Assembly (NCBI RefSeq): GCF_000516985.1
Contig: NW_006917100.1
Span: forward strand, 1,973,490 to 2,037,489
From: Pestalotiopsis fici W106-1
Lineage: Eukaryota; Ascomycota; Sordariomycetes; Amphisphaeriales; Sporocadaceae
DNA: 64,000 nt
Reading direction: 5' to 3'
The position numbers and the translations under genes were made by a program. Positions 1 through 11,391 of this stretch are shown here, piece by piece (the first letter of the stretch is position 1; each line of letters opens with the position of its first letter). The notes beneath the pieces were generated by a model that did no database searches, was not told where the DNA came from, and worked only from the letters and a program-made list of their open reading frames with translations.

Positions 1-1383
1 GCAGGAGAACGGCCAGGGCTGCTGGTCAAGAAACAATCGAGGATGTAGATGAGCCAGAGAGTCCTTCGGAAGGATTCATCCTTGATGAATTGCTCTGCCT
101 CTGGCTTGGAGCCGTAGTGGTTTGAGACGATGCGGTGCATCTGAGCCATACGGGCAGCCTGGCCGAGGTAGACATATGCACGGATGGCATTTCGGCTTCC
201 CCACTCGTGGATGACAAGCAGGCACATTGCCTGGATATCGGCGACGGACGGGTTGTCAAGATTGTTCATAACAGCACTGATGGTCTTGACCGCGAAATGC
301 TCTGCGGCGCCCTGGGAGCCATGCTGACCGCCATATCTACGGGTTAGGTGTGCGGAGCTTCTGCAATGGTGTTAGAGATTTGCACGAGATAATAGCGAGT
401 TTGCGAGATGCGATATTGCAAGCCGCGTGTCAGACAGCACAGCAGATTACAAATTGTATGCAAATAAAGTAGCGGTAGTTAAAAAAGTGCTTCGCGAAGA
501 AGAGCGAATACTTACCGAGCTCCGAGGGTCAAAAGACCATTAACAATGCTGGTCTCTAGTGAACCGTTCTTGAGCTTTTGAAGAAAGCCAGGCTTGTGGA
601 ATGCGACACATGCTGGGAGGGTCTTGTTGATGATTCTCTCGCACTCATGCACCAACTCCGGAGTAAGCCTTCACAAAAAAAATATTGATTAGCGGATCCG
701 GAGGTTAGGAGCGACTAGGGGGGGATAAAGGGTGTGGAACACGGAAGCTGGAACGACTTGGCGCCAATGAGAGGTTCTGGGAACCCCGAGGCGAGGCATC
801 CCGGTCATGGGAGCCACGCAAACACTTGGGGCGTTCTGCCTGAGACCCTCCTCTGACGCGAGCGTGGAGGCAGAAAAGTCGGCAGTGCGCAGAACAAGTC
901 GCGGTAAGCAAGCAGAGGATAGGATGCACGCAGACAGGATAGTTGAATGATTATTGTTGGAGCGACGGAGTGGAAGAGAATGCGACGTCGTGGTTTGCAC
1001 AAATAAAAGAATTTACTTACTTGTCGTTGTTGGAGGTGACAGTGCGCGAGGCCAGAGGCTGGCTGGTGGCAGACGGGCGATCGTGGTTGGTGGTTGACAC
1101 GCTACGCTCGCCGGGGAGACTCTCGCGTGGTCGCGGAACTCTGGCAGGCGACTGTCCGTGATGATGCGCCAAACTCTCGGAAGGGAGATAGCATTCGTGC
1201 ATTCCCTTTGCGCAGTTCTTGCAAGGAGCGCGATTATTCTCATAGACCTGGTGGACATTAGATCTGCCCCGGATGGGCGAGGCCGTTCAGTTGAGGATGA
1301 CTTACGCATTTTGTCTTGCCCTTTCTGCATCGGACACAGGCGCCCCCGGCCCTCAGAGAGGTGCCACGAACGGCGCTCGACAT
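1..1383 (-). CDS. Zn(II)2Cys6 transcription factor, partial (3' end outside window)
   Basis: Four in-phase exons: 1306-1383, 1021-1247, 516-668 and <1-360. Exons 1 and 2 together encode a binuclear zinc cluster, CVRCRKGKTKC followed by a second half CKNC...C with spacing CX2CX6CX8CX2CX6C; an intron splits it between the third and fourth cysteines. A low-complexity Ser/Pro/Arg linker follows. Exons 3 and 4 match the fungal-specific middle homology region (for example LTPELVHECERIINKTLPAC, then LVIHEWGSRNAIRAYVYLGQ and SFRRTLWLIYILDC). Such proteins bind CGG-type promoter sites as nuclear regulators of metabolism. The intron 669-1020 is long (352 bp) but joins exons in frame without an extra exon. 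The start is the first ATG before the cluster, with intron donors GTAAGT. The target pathway cannot be read from the sequence; the zinc cluster is of the type seen in ARCA/cutinase-factor-like regulators, which is only a loose resemblance. Confidence 0.9.
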
Positions 1384-4271
1384 GGCAAAAAAGTCCGGAG
1401 TGAACACCAGATGATTTTGACGGGAAAAAAAGGAGTAAAAGAGTCAGATGTGAACGGCGATAAATCGAGTCCGGACCAGGAGTATGTGGGCGGAGTAGGG
1501 AAAAAAAAAAGTGAGATGGGGAGGGAGAATGGAAGAGCTGAGGCAGGTGCCGCGATTTTCGGTCGGCGGAGGGAAATTTGTTGTGTGAGTTCCCGGAGGA
1601 GTGGAGTTGGGGGACGGGAAAGCACCAGGGAAAAAAGAGAAATTTGGGAAGGGGGCCACTGTCGGATTGCGGGCTGCGGGCACCACTTGGGCTTAGCAGC
1701 ACTCCCTCAGGCCGCCGTTTCTAGCGCTGCGTCAAAGCTGGATCGGAACTGGCTTAAGCACCCCCCCAAAGAAAGAACTTGGGCAAGCAACGGGCGGTCT
1801 CGAAGGGGGGGTCTCGGGGTCAGGTCAGACACGGCGCTTCGCAACCTGACATATACAATCTACCGGTGGGCAGACGGGTGTTTGTCTGGAGATGATTCTA
1901 TTCTTTTCTACTTCTTTGATTGTGTTTAGATTAATCGACAATCATTCAGTCTGTTTGATGACTGTAATCGTGTATAACAAAAGTGCAAGTGGCAGAGTCC
2001 CGTCTGCCTGTCCTTTTTTTTTCTTTTTTTTTCCCGCGACTGCAAAGGGGAAAAGGCGGAATGGAAAAAAGAGAAACGTTTTGCCCTGTGATGAATCTAT
2101 CTTTGGAGAGTGGCGGCCTCGATCCCATGGTCGAAACGCCCACCCCCGGGTTCATGTTGGACTCAAATGGGCCTCCTCCCTTTTTCTTCTAGAAGGGCGG
2201 CGATATATTACATAGGCCAGTGTAGCGCGCGGGCTACCCTTTCACCTTAGGGTACGGAGTCGGCTGCCGGGGGCGGTACAGTAATGTAAAGAACACTTGC
2301 TGATGTACTACTCCAAAAGCGAGGCTCAGCAGCGGACCGCTACTTGACGGTACATTACCTTTCCTCGGCCTACCCACTGACGAATGCCTACGAAGGAGTA
2401 CGCTGCCAAGCCAGAGCTCTTCCCGCCGTCCCGTAAAAAAAAGGTCAGAAAAGCCCCAACCTTCCCAACACCCTCCCTCCAACGAAACCATTTTCATATT
2501 ATGTGCAATCAACGCTGCTGTCAAGGAAAACGTGAATAGATGGATGGTATGCATTAGGGTCGTCTTCTTTTGGGTTGAAAATGAAACCTAGTCCAATGGC
2601 CATATAGTCCTAGCTTAATGCATGCCAACATTTGCACACGAGAAAACGGAATGGTCAATGAATAATTTCATCCTTGCTCCGGGTGTACATAGCCATCAGG
2701 TTAGACGCGCAGCCGAGAGGAAACATAGCTGGGTAAAAAAAGGGGGGGCACCCGCATTGAGGCGCTGACCGATTTGACATCTTGGGGCCGTCCGGAAGGG
2801 AAGTAGCTCGAGGTACAGGAGAGAGCCTGCCTGGGTCTCGGGGATGGGCTTCTGATCTCCGATCGTACCAGCTGAGGTCGGACGACCTTCTACCCGGCGC
2901 CTGATTGGTGATGAGACGGGTGACTTTTTTTTTTTCCATCACCCCGACAATGTAATGTCACACATAATGGATGGATGTTGTCGTTCTCAATTGCAATGGG
3001 TGTATATAGTCGGTCTCGTTTTCTCTTTTTTGGTTGGCCTCTCATGATGGGGCGCAGAAGCGATGAGCCAGAGTAAGGATATTGGAGTGAATGAAGCAGT
3101 TGGACAGTAATGCACCAACCAATTCCAACAAGACCAATCACTGAGATCACGACAAGGCTTGTATTGAACATGGGGACGATTGGAGCTACCTACGCCCGAG
3201 CGACAAGGGATCTCGAGGTCCTCACAGTGAGTGCACCATCAATCCTCCTTTACCCGACGGGCGAGGCGGGAATGCCGTCTGCCCGTCTGCCCCGTGTCAT
3301 CAATACCTTGATTGGAACAGCCGGGGGCAGTCAGTCCTCGCCATGCCCATAGTCGGGCTCATTCCCCTGGAAACACCCGATTCTTTCTGTGCCGTTCATC
3401 AGTGACGTCCACGTCCACATATTTACAATCAATATTGTGCTATGCGAAGCTCGTCGAAAACTTCTTTGCCGTCAATGGAGACTGCAAGAGAAAGCTCCTC
3501 TTGGGGGGTGTTGACGAAGCTGCCGCCTCGGAATCTCGCAAATGAAAGAATCTGGGTCTGGTCGTGCGCGCCAGAGTGGTGTGGGTCCTCCGGACCAGAA
3601 GGAGCGCCGACCCCCCCAGGTGCCTTTAAATCAATCGCTTCTGGACTTATTATTATTACCTGACAGGCCTATTAATCACGAACTCTGCAATCCGGGATCC
3701 TCGGGGCTTGTCGTCTACTATTACGACCGAGATCTTCGTACGTGTAGATACTGTGAGTTCTGGTCGCGACGCGTTGTCAAAGATCTTCGTGCGCCACGCA
3801 TACTTTCAGCCATTGTGCATCTCCACTCGGTAGCCCGATTGTGAGTCGTGACAAATTCATGGCTCGGATCGCTCGCAACGCCATACATGTCCACAGACTT
3901 GATTGTCATTGCTGCTCAATTATTTATTTATAGGATCTTGTAGACTTTGGAGAGGACAGGACCCTGGTCTTTTGCGCAATTGTTATCTCCTTCTCATCTA
4001 AGCGCTGTGTCTACACCCCCAGGCGGAGGTGCGGACGCACAATCAGGGTGTTGGCCCTGTTACTTTTTTCTTCCCGGCTAGGGGAACGCCGAGAGCGATC
4101 CATTATTTTTCCCAGATCGCCACCTTCCGAGTCTCCGGACGACTAAAATTGGCCAACTGTCCTCCTGGCGACAATTTTTCGGCTTTATCGCAGAAATGGC
4201 TGTAAGCCATCGCTCGAGTTACAACAAGCCACCAGATGATGCATACATAGGTCCTAAAAAAGACGCCCGTA

Positions 4272-4309
4272 CTCCATGATGGTCACGTCACAACTGTCCC
4301 ATCATGGAG
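4272..4309. repeat. perfect 11-bp inverted repeat, 16-nt spacer
   Basis: CTCCATGATGG at 4272-4282 is the exact reverse complement of CCATCATGGAG at 4299-4309. The spacer contains TCACGTCA, close to a bZIP/CRE-type site. It could be a regulator-binding palindrome or the stem of an RNA hairpin. It lies about 2 kb upstream of the amidase start and 2.9 kb upstream of the regulator start. Confidence 0.6.
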
Positions 4310-4790
4310 ACGTTGGTTTGGATCTACAGTACTGACAGGTATAGAAGGCATGGTACGGGACTGGCGTCAGGCTTTTCGCGCCCGAGTGAACGGTCCCTTG
4401 CTGCAAAAGCCCAGCAGGTCCGGGGGAGCGCATGCATCTGCATACCACCAACACCAGGTTTGTACCTCGTCGTTGTGCAGCATTGCCAGATTCGATTCAG
4501 CCACTGAGAATACGGTCCGGCCAATTACTTGCAACGGACGCCAAAAGCCGATCATTGACGACAAACAAGAATCATGCCTCGGGCCAAGTCTTGGTAGCGC
4601 CCAGGGTCTACTTCCCAATAGTGTATCCCCGAGGTTGGGGTCACCAACAGGTACTCGGGGGCATACAAGTCTACCTAGCCCAGCAGGCGAAATGAGCATC
4701 GGCAGAAGCGATCGACCGTGACACCAACAGATTATTCCGTACTTCATCATCGCTTCCAGTGATGGGTAAAGGGTGTGATGAGATAGGTGA

Positions 4791-4810
4791 ATGATGATGA
4801 TGATGATGAT
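4791..4810. repeat. ATG trinucleotide microsatellite
   Basis: About six and a half uninterrupted ATG units. On the minus strand it would give an isoleucine run in a chance reading frame. It is useful as a length-variable marker and has no clear function. Confidence 0.8.
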
Positions 4811-6344
4811 TTGTGTCGCTGCACATGTAGCAAGAATGTAGCCGGCAGGCTGTATTGCAAATGCCAGCCGGTACCTACTAGTCACATTCTTTCCCTTCCC
4901 CCTTGCCTCAATTGCCTCAGCTGGAACTTGTTGGTGTCGCGAGTCTAGACCTAGGGCCTCCGACTGGCGCCCCGGGCCCCCAAACCCCCTTGGTTTGACT
5001 CGATAGGCTGAGCCGGTCCCGTCTGTCTCTTTCCGCGCCGAACAGATGATCATCTCACGACCCTGTCCCCCAGCTCTTTCCAAAATAGTAGTCGACGCGG
5101 TACTCGCCTACAGACAGCGATAAGGTCACGCCAGCAACTCCCTTTTCAATTATGAGACATCTCAGACCGGCAGTCGAAAGAAGAAAAAAAGGCGACAGAC
5201 CCCCAAGGCCCGTGTCTTGGCATGGAGAACATTCCCGGTCTTTGCCTGTCAGCGGCTGTAGGTCCCCACTCTCGTGTTACTGACCACCCGCCCGGGCCTG
5301 TGTTTGTCTTTCAGTGCGCATATTCGGCACTGGAATGAGCTCCTGCTCGCTTGTGCCGATGCCGAGCTCGTATACATGTCCTCCGGAATGAAACCCTCTA
5401 CCTCGGCATGCTACCAACTGCGGCGCTTGCCTTCACTTTTTTGTTCACAATGCATGGAGGAATCACCAACCAAAAGGCCTCATTGGTGACATGAAAATAA
5501 GTCACAGTTTGTCTTGAGCGTTTGATAGCCAAAGCAAGTGCCGCAGACGTCACCCCGCAAACCAACTACCAATGTACGTATACACTACGCAAGACTTTTA
5601 TCCACCTCATTAGGGTTGATGCATAGCCCACCACTGCTTCTGAAGCCTTTTGGCATTTGGAATCCCGTGTGGAGACCAACACTACAGAGTGCATTCCGCT
5701 GGGGTTGACTGGGCGCGCTTAAACTCTAGCCATCATTGCGGATGAACATCAAGAATGTCAACGCCTCTCGAGATATCCAAGACCTCGCAGCTGTAACCTT
5801 GCAAGGTAAGACATATTTCACAACCAGTTTGACACACAAATGATATTTTAAAGGGCAGCCATCATTGCCTTGTGATGAGTACCATGGTATTTTTCATCTA
5901 TTACCTAGGAAGATCCATCGGAAGAGCTCCGAATCCCGACAACGGAGCTCTCTTGAGGTAAAGGATCCACCACGGCGACACACGAGTCAAGAGAGATCAT
6001 GATGCCCTTTATATTCCTATCTGATAAGAAGCACATTCGATACGGTGAGGTCAAATCATCTTGGGAACGGCTGACCAATGGAAGAAACCACCCCGTTGAG
6101 CATGTCATTTGGAAGCGGCTGTCGTGACCGTTGATACGGGCTTGGTTCGGACCTAGCCGCGGAAAGACCAGTCGGAACGCTTGACGGCTGCCGACTGCCG
6201 TGATGAGTGGTGATTTTGTATTGAACATATCTGTATAGTCTCACGCATACAGATTCATCTCCTACTATTGAATTGATTGATTTCCATTGAGCATTACTTT
6301 TATCGTTTTGTAGTAGTGTGAAACGTGAGATAATTGCCTTCAAG

Positions 6345-8167
6345 ATGTCGATCATTATGATGGACCATGATGAGCCGTGAGTGTTGGTTACTCTAGCCAT
6401 GAAGTGATTATTGACTGACGTTTTGACAGGGACTTGGTGTCCATGGATGACTTCCGAAAGCTCACAGCTTCTCGTGGCATGACGCTGCAGCCAGATGATG
6501 AGGCAACCTACTATGAACTCCTCAAAGCAGCGGATAAGTGCGCCAAATACGTATACAAGATGCCAGAATATGTAGACCCGCGCCTGGTGCCCGACATGGA
6601 GCCTGGCAGTACTCGCAACTATGCGAATCCTGCCAACGGCTCCTCGGAGAATCCTCTGGGCGGATGGAGCCATCAGACGAGCATTCGCAGCTCTAAACCG
6701 TTGAAGAATGAACTACTCGCGGGAAAGACAGTGGTGGCCAAGGACAACATCTTGATTGCTGGCATCCCGCTGACTATTGGCACCTCGGCTAGCCATTTGT
6801 CCAAGGATGCGAAATATCCATTGCCCAAGATTGATGCACCCGTCATTCAACGAATTTTAGAGTCTGGCGCAGAGTTCACTGGTACCGCAGTATGCGAGAA
6901 TTATTGCATGTCAGCATTGTCTTTTACCTCTGCTACCGGACCAGTGGCCAATCCATGGTTGGCCAAGGGCCCTAATGGCGAGAAATACGCCTATGCCTGT
7001 GGAGGTTCAAGTTCGGGCAGCGGCTCATTGGTTGCAGTCAACGTTGTCAAGAGGCTGCGGGAGCAGAAGGGTCTGTCGACGGAAGGCCTCGGCGAGGGAG
7101 CAGACTTTGCGCTGGGCGGCGATCAGGGAGGCAGCATTCGCCTCCCGGCTGCCTACTCTGGAATCTATGGTCTGAAGCCCACTCATGGGTTGGTGCCGTA
7201 TACGGGCATCGCCAGCCTCCACCCTCTGATTGATCACTGCGGCCCCATGGCGGGCAGTGTTAGGGACACGGCATTGCTGCTCAGCGTCCTCTCGGGCTAT
7301 GATGGCATTGATCCACGCATGACACCCGAGACTCCTCTCCGACAAAACGTACCGCAATACCACGAGATACTGGACAAGGAGATTGCCAAAAGAACAGAAG
7401 CTGGTACCTGGACACCCAGCCAGGCCGCCAAGGGATTGAAGATTGGCGTCCTCAAGGAAGGGTGGGAGGTGCCCACAATGTCCCCCGAGGTAGCTGCGGC
7501 AACAAAAGCAGCTTGTGACCGATTCGCCGCGCTCGGCGCAGTCGTCGAGGAGGTCTCCATCCCACTCCACAAGATCGGCCCGGCGATTTGGACGGCGGCG
7601 ACCCGGGCCAACATGATTGACTCCATGACCAACGTGTCGCCGACTCTGCTCTCCCACACCCTGCCCGACCTCAACCCGCCGGTCCCTGACCAGGCTTGGT
7701 ACGAAACCATGAACAAGTTCAACCCTGCCGTGGTGAATGTGTTTTTCGCAGGTGCCTATCTCTCGAATCCGGATCGGTTCCCGCCGGCGTACCGAAACAA
7801 GGCCATGATGCATGTCCATGAGCTGAGAGCAGTCTATGATGATGCGCTTTCCAAGTATGATGTGCTAATCACGCCGGTCACGCCAACCGTGGCGATGCAG
7901 CGAGATGAAACATGGCACAATGGTGGAGTCATGGGACACTTGAACCTGGCGCTTGGAAATAACATGAATACGGGCATGTTCAACGTGACGGGACATCCGG
8001 CCATGGCGATGCCAATTGGTTGGGGTAGTCCCAGGGAAGAGGGAGTCGATGGTAAACTTCCCATTGCTTTCCAAATCATTGGAAAGAGGTTCGGCGAAAG
8101 TGACATGTTCTTGGCGGCGGCGGCCTGGGAGGTTGGCGGCCGTGCCTATGATGAGTGGCAGCCATAA
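6345..8167 (+). CDS. amidase (amidase signature family)
   Basis: Two exons, 6345-6376 and 6430-8167, joined in frame (GTGAGT donor, TTTTGACAG acceptor), give about 589 aa. The amidase signature core is complete: catalytic Lys in VVAKDNILIAG (about K115), the Ser-rich loop CGGSSSGSGS (about 201-210) and the nucleophile loop GGDQGGSIRLPAAYSG (Ser about 246). The family hydrolyses amides to carboxylate plus ammonia through a Ser-cisSer-Lys triad. The core resembles bacterial enantioselective amidases of the Rhodococcus type more than classical fungal acetamidase. The segment between the two Ser loops is roughly 20 residues longer than in the bacterial form. No signal peptide is seen, so it is probably cytosolic. 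The substrate is unknown; nitrogen scavenging or xenobiotic amide breakdown is the likely role. Confidence 0.92.
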
Positions 8168-9223
8168 AGAGAAAATGATGATACCACAGTTGACAGAGTA
8201 AATTAGTAAGTAATAATACCATTACTTATTGACGCCTCATAAGTACAATAGAAGCTACCTCCAGTGAATGTAATAATAATCAACAAAAGGAGAACGAAAC
8301 ACAGTCCCCGTCAAAATGGACAATGACCCACACCTAGGAGAAAGCCGCATGGTTCGAATTCTTGGAAGAATTTCTCAAACGGCTCAAGATCAGTGAGTGG
8401 CTGGGCAGTTCTGATACGGGCAAGCTTGGTGTTTCATTGGCCCCCAGCCGTTTGCACATTATCGAGAAGACCTCTTGAACCCAATTATTGCACACATCCA
8501 ACAAGCGAGTTACGGGAATTAGTTCAATGGTTTGCGGACGTGTTAGCATTTGATATCGTCTATCATCCAAGGATCATTGTTCAAGTCCCGTGCTTGCCTA
8601 GTCCTGGCGAGACTTTGGCTGGCCACCAACTCCCTGGGCACAAATCTTTGGAACCTCTCGTCTGTCATCCCTTACACTGAAGGATAACCGGGCACCACTT
8701 TTTTCCTTTTCTTTTTTTTTCTTTTTTAAATATTCATTCAGCTAAATATCTCATTTAAATGTCAATATTGTTATACGTCAAATCAGTTCTTGATATTTGT
8801 TTGGGTTCCTTGGTTTCTGTAATGAGTTTACGACAGCCCAAATTCGAGTACAGGTCCGGTTAATTAATTTCACTCCCCCCCCCATCAATTTTAGGAGTAT
8901 CACCCAGTGACAAATAGTATATCATTTGACTTGGGTTAATTGATTTATTGCAAGCCATTTTCGTGGTATAGGAGCTGTTGATTCACTTGTGTCTGGGTAC
9001 CTGGATTATAATGAAGCTGAATTCGGAGGCGGGTTTCGGAAGGCGCGTCCCCAAGCACAGGCCACACCCGCGTTTAGAGCCCGAAATTGTTTCCACCATA
9101 ATTCCGGCGTTGCTCATCACCCCCATCTCAAATGTGTGCCGACACAAAAGACGACTTCTAGATCATACACATTTGAGAAATCTCAATATTTTATTGTTCC
9201 GGCGCTTTGGGCAGTGCAGAGCC
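8168..9223. other. intergenic, amidase 3' side to METTL16 5' side
   Basis: No gene is supported. It contains T-rich runs (8700-8730), a C9 run near 8875 and, at 8512-8591, a tRNA-like but non-foldable segment (see findings). The METTL16 promoter should lie in the last few hundred bases; no clear TATA element was seen. Confidence 0.5.
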
Positions 9224-10912
9224 ATGGGAGACTCGGAAAATCCGTTCCAAATCTCCCGTGGAGTCAAGAGAAAGCTCTTCAGCGACACAAAATCGCCATT
9301 TGCCCGGCGCTTGGCGGCAGCGCGCAAAGCTCCCAAACATGTTGATGTTGACCCAGACGTGGAAGCTGACGATGCGTCAGCTTTGAAAGTCAAACAAGAG
9401 TTAGATACAGCGCATCCCAGCGAGGATGATTTTCACTTGCAAAAGGATGCACATTATTCCAAGCTTTATCGAGGCGAAACAGATTTCGCGGCCGTTGCAG
9501 CCAAAGACAAACCGCTTCAGTTCTAGTATGTTTGACTCGTGCCTTTGGTTTCCCGCACATATCAAAATAGCTAAAATCTTGTTGCAGCCTCAAAGGAGAG
9601 AGACATCTCGACTTTACAGACCCAAAGGCAGTTGTACAGCTCACCAAGTCACTGCTAAAGGTGGATTTTGGCTTGACTTTTGAGCTTCCCGACGACCGAC
9701 TATGTCCTCCTGTGAGTTGCCAAAACGGCCATGTAAGCTCCCGTATGTCCTGCTGACCGTGCTCAGGTACCCAATCGCCACAACTACATCCTCTGGATCA
9801 AAGCACTCCTGGACAGCAGCTCTACGTCTTACTCCGAGTTGTACAATCCGGAGCGCAAAGTCGAAGGACTAGATATTGGCACTGGTGCCAGCGCAATCTA
9901 CCCATTGCTGGGATGTACGCAGCGCCCAGGCTGGTCTTTTATTGCCACGGATATCGACCACGAATCCTTGTCCTGGGCACGCAGGAACGTTGCAATCAAC
10001 GAGCTCGAATCCCGCATCCAGCTTCTGCAGCGATCCCCTACCGACAATCTGATTCCTTTGGACAACTCTGAGGTGGCGTGTCTTGATTTTGTCATGACGA
10101 ATCCACCATTCTACAGCTCAGAGAGCGAACTCTTGGAGCTTGCAAAGACGAAAGCCCAGCCGCCAAATAGCGCGTGCACCGGCGCAGCACACGAGATGGT
10201 GTGCGATGGTGGCGAGGTTCAATTCTTTCAACGGATCTTTGACGAATCTTGCCAGTTAAAAAATCGTGTCCAGTGGTATACAATCATGTTGGGCAAGCAA
10301 TCCAGCCTTGAGCTCGTCGTTCGTATTATTCAGCGCAATGGAATCGACAATTATGCACTCGCACAATTTGTTCAGGGCACAAAGACACGCAGATGGGCAG
10401 TGGGCTGGAGCTTTGCTAAGCGCCGACCAAACGCCGCAGCTTGCAGAGGCTTCGAGCCCTCTGCTGGCAAGAAGCTTTTGCCTCACCCAACAGAAATGAC
10501 AGTCGCCACTAAATCGACAAGGCCGAACAATGCAGAGCAGGTTCAGAACATGTTTTGGACACAGTTGGAGGATGTCACCGACGGCCTCGACCTCGTATCG
10601 TGGAATATGGACGAAGACAGGCTCCGAGTTGTCGGGTTTGCCCAAGAGAATGTTTGGAGCCGATCATACCGAAGAAGAACGAGCGCGCTAGGCAAGCAAA
10701 GGTCTCCCGAAGCCGGCAACAAGAAGCCGGTTCTATCCGAATGTCCATTTGGATTTGCGATCACTGTGACGAAGAGCGACCCCGAAGAGGAAACCGGAGA
10801 TGATGCTCAAAGTACTGTCGATGTAGTTGTCCGCTGGCTTCAGGGCAGCGATTACACTCTTTTCGAGAGCTTTGCGGGCATGGTACGCAACACCTTGTTG
10901 AGAGTCGTATAG
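9224..10912 (+). CDS. METTL16-type RNA N6-adenosine methyltransferase (DUF890)
   Basis: Three exons, 9224-9525, 9588-9711 and 9767-10912, join in phase to give 523 aa. A disordered, charged N-terminus (1-95) precedes the Rossmann-fold methyltransferase. Visible motifs are the SAM-binding GLDIGTGAS (about 176-184), the acidic TDIDHESLSWARRN loop (about 203-216) and the catalytic NPPF tetrad (254-257). The region after it (WYTIMLGK, TKTRRWAVGWSF) is characteristic of the DUF890/METT10D family. In animals and yeasts this family methylates U6 snRNA at the adenine of its ACAGA box, and mammalian METTL16 also acts on the MAT2A mRNA. Here it is probably nuclear U6 methylation. The C-terminal 150 residues are less conserved and include basic stretches that could bind RNA. 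It converges on the CYP505 gene. Confidence 0.93.
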
Positions 10913-11391
10913 CGTTATATTGCCATCACTCCTGTAGACGTTGCAACGATTGAACGATTCAGTGGGGAAAATCATTTGTGCATTGTTCCATGGTTTTTAC
11001 ATGCGTCTGGTCTTGATATCAAATGCCTATGGCTCGATTAAATCTATTAATACCTTTACAGCTCAAAACTTGCTAATAAATATAATTGTAGCAAACCAAA
11101 GATATTACTTCTACCGTTGGACAACGTGACACGACTGAGATTGTCTGCTAGTCAGCAATTGAAGTTTGAGAAGGAAATGTAAGTGTCCCTACTGATTGTA
11201 TTAATTCTAGTGAGTGGTGAGCAGCAAAGACTTGCCCAATTTTCCTAGGTACTTTACGTTTTCCGTGTGCCAACAGAGCCAATTCGCAAATCTGAATTTG
11301 CCAGACTGCATATGAGCGAGTGTATGTTTAGTATGAACGGGTAGGAAATCGTTTTGCAGTGCACGTGTACTTTGTTGTATACCCAAGACAC
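10913..11391. other. convergent 3' intergenic region
   Basis: An AT-rich stretch between the METTL16 stop and the CYP505 stop; it probably holds both 3' UTRs and poly(A) sites. No gene or notable repeat was seen. Confidence 0.6.

Larger units (their letters stand above)
1384..6344. other. 5-kb intergenic region between divergent genes
   Basis: This is the shared upstream region of the Zn2Cys6 regulator (-) and the amidase (+). No reading frame has a recognisable domain or believable intron structure. It holds purine/pyrimidine-rich runs around 1490-1510 and 2018-2031, a TGA/ATG microsatellite at 4791-4810 and a perfect inverted repeat at 4272-4309. Long upstream regions are common for fungal regulators, so an extended promoter, long 5' UTR or non-coding RNA is possible, but nothing here proves one. 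Confidence 0.6.

Noticed and set aside
689..1000. Possible extra exon of the Zn2Cys6 gene
   Set aside because: Exons at 1021-1247 and 516-668 already join in phase (AA|G), and no acceptor/donor pair inside 689-1000 keeps frame convincingly.
4367..5083. 238-codon minus-strand frame in the first intergenic region
   Set aside because: It translates the ATG microsatellite into an isoleucine run, has no domain and no intron logic, and codon use looks random.
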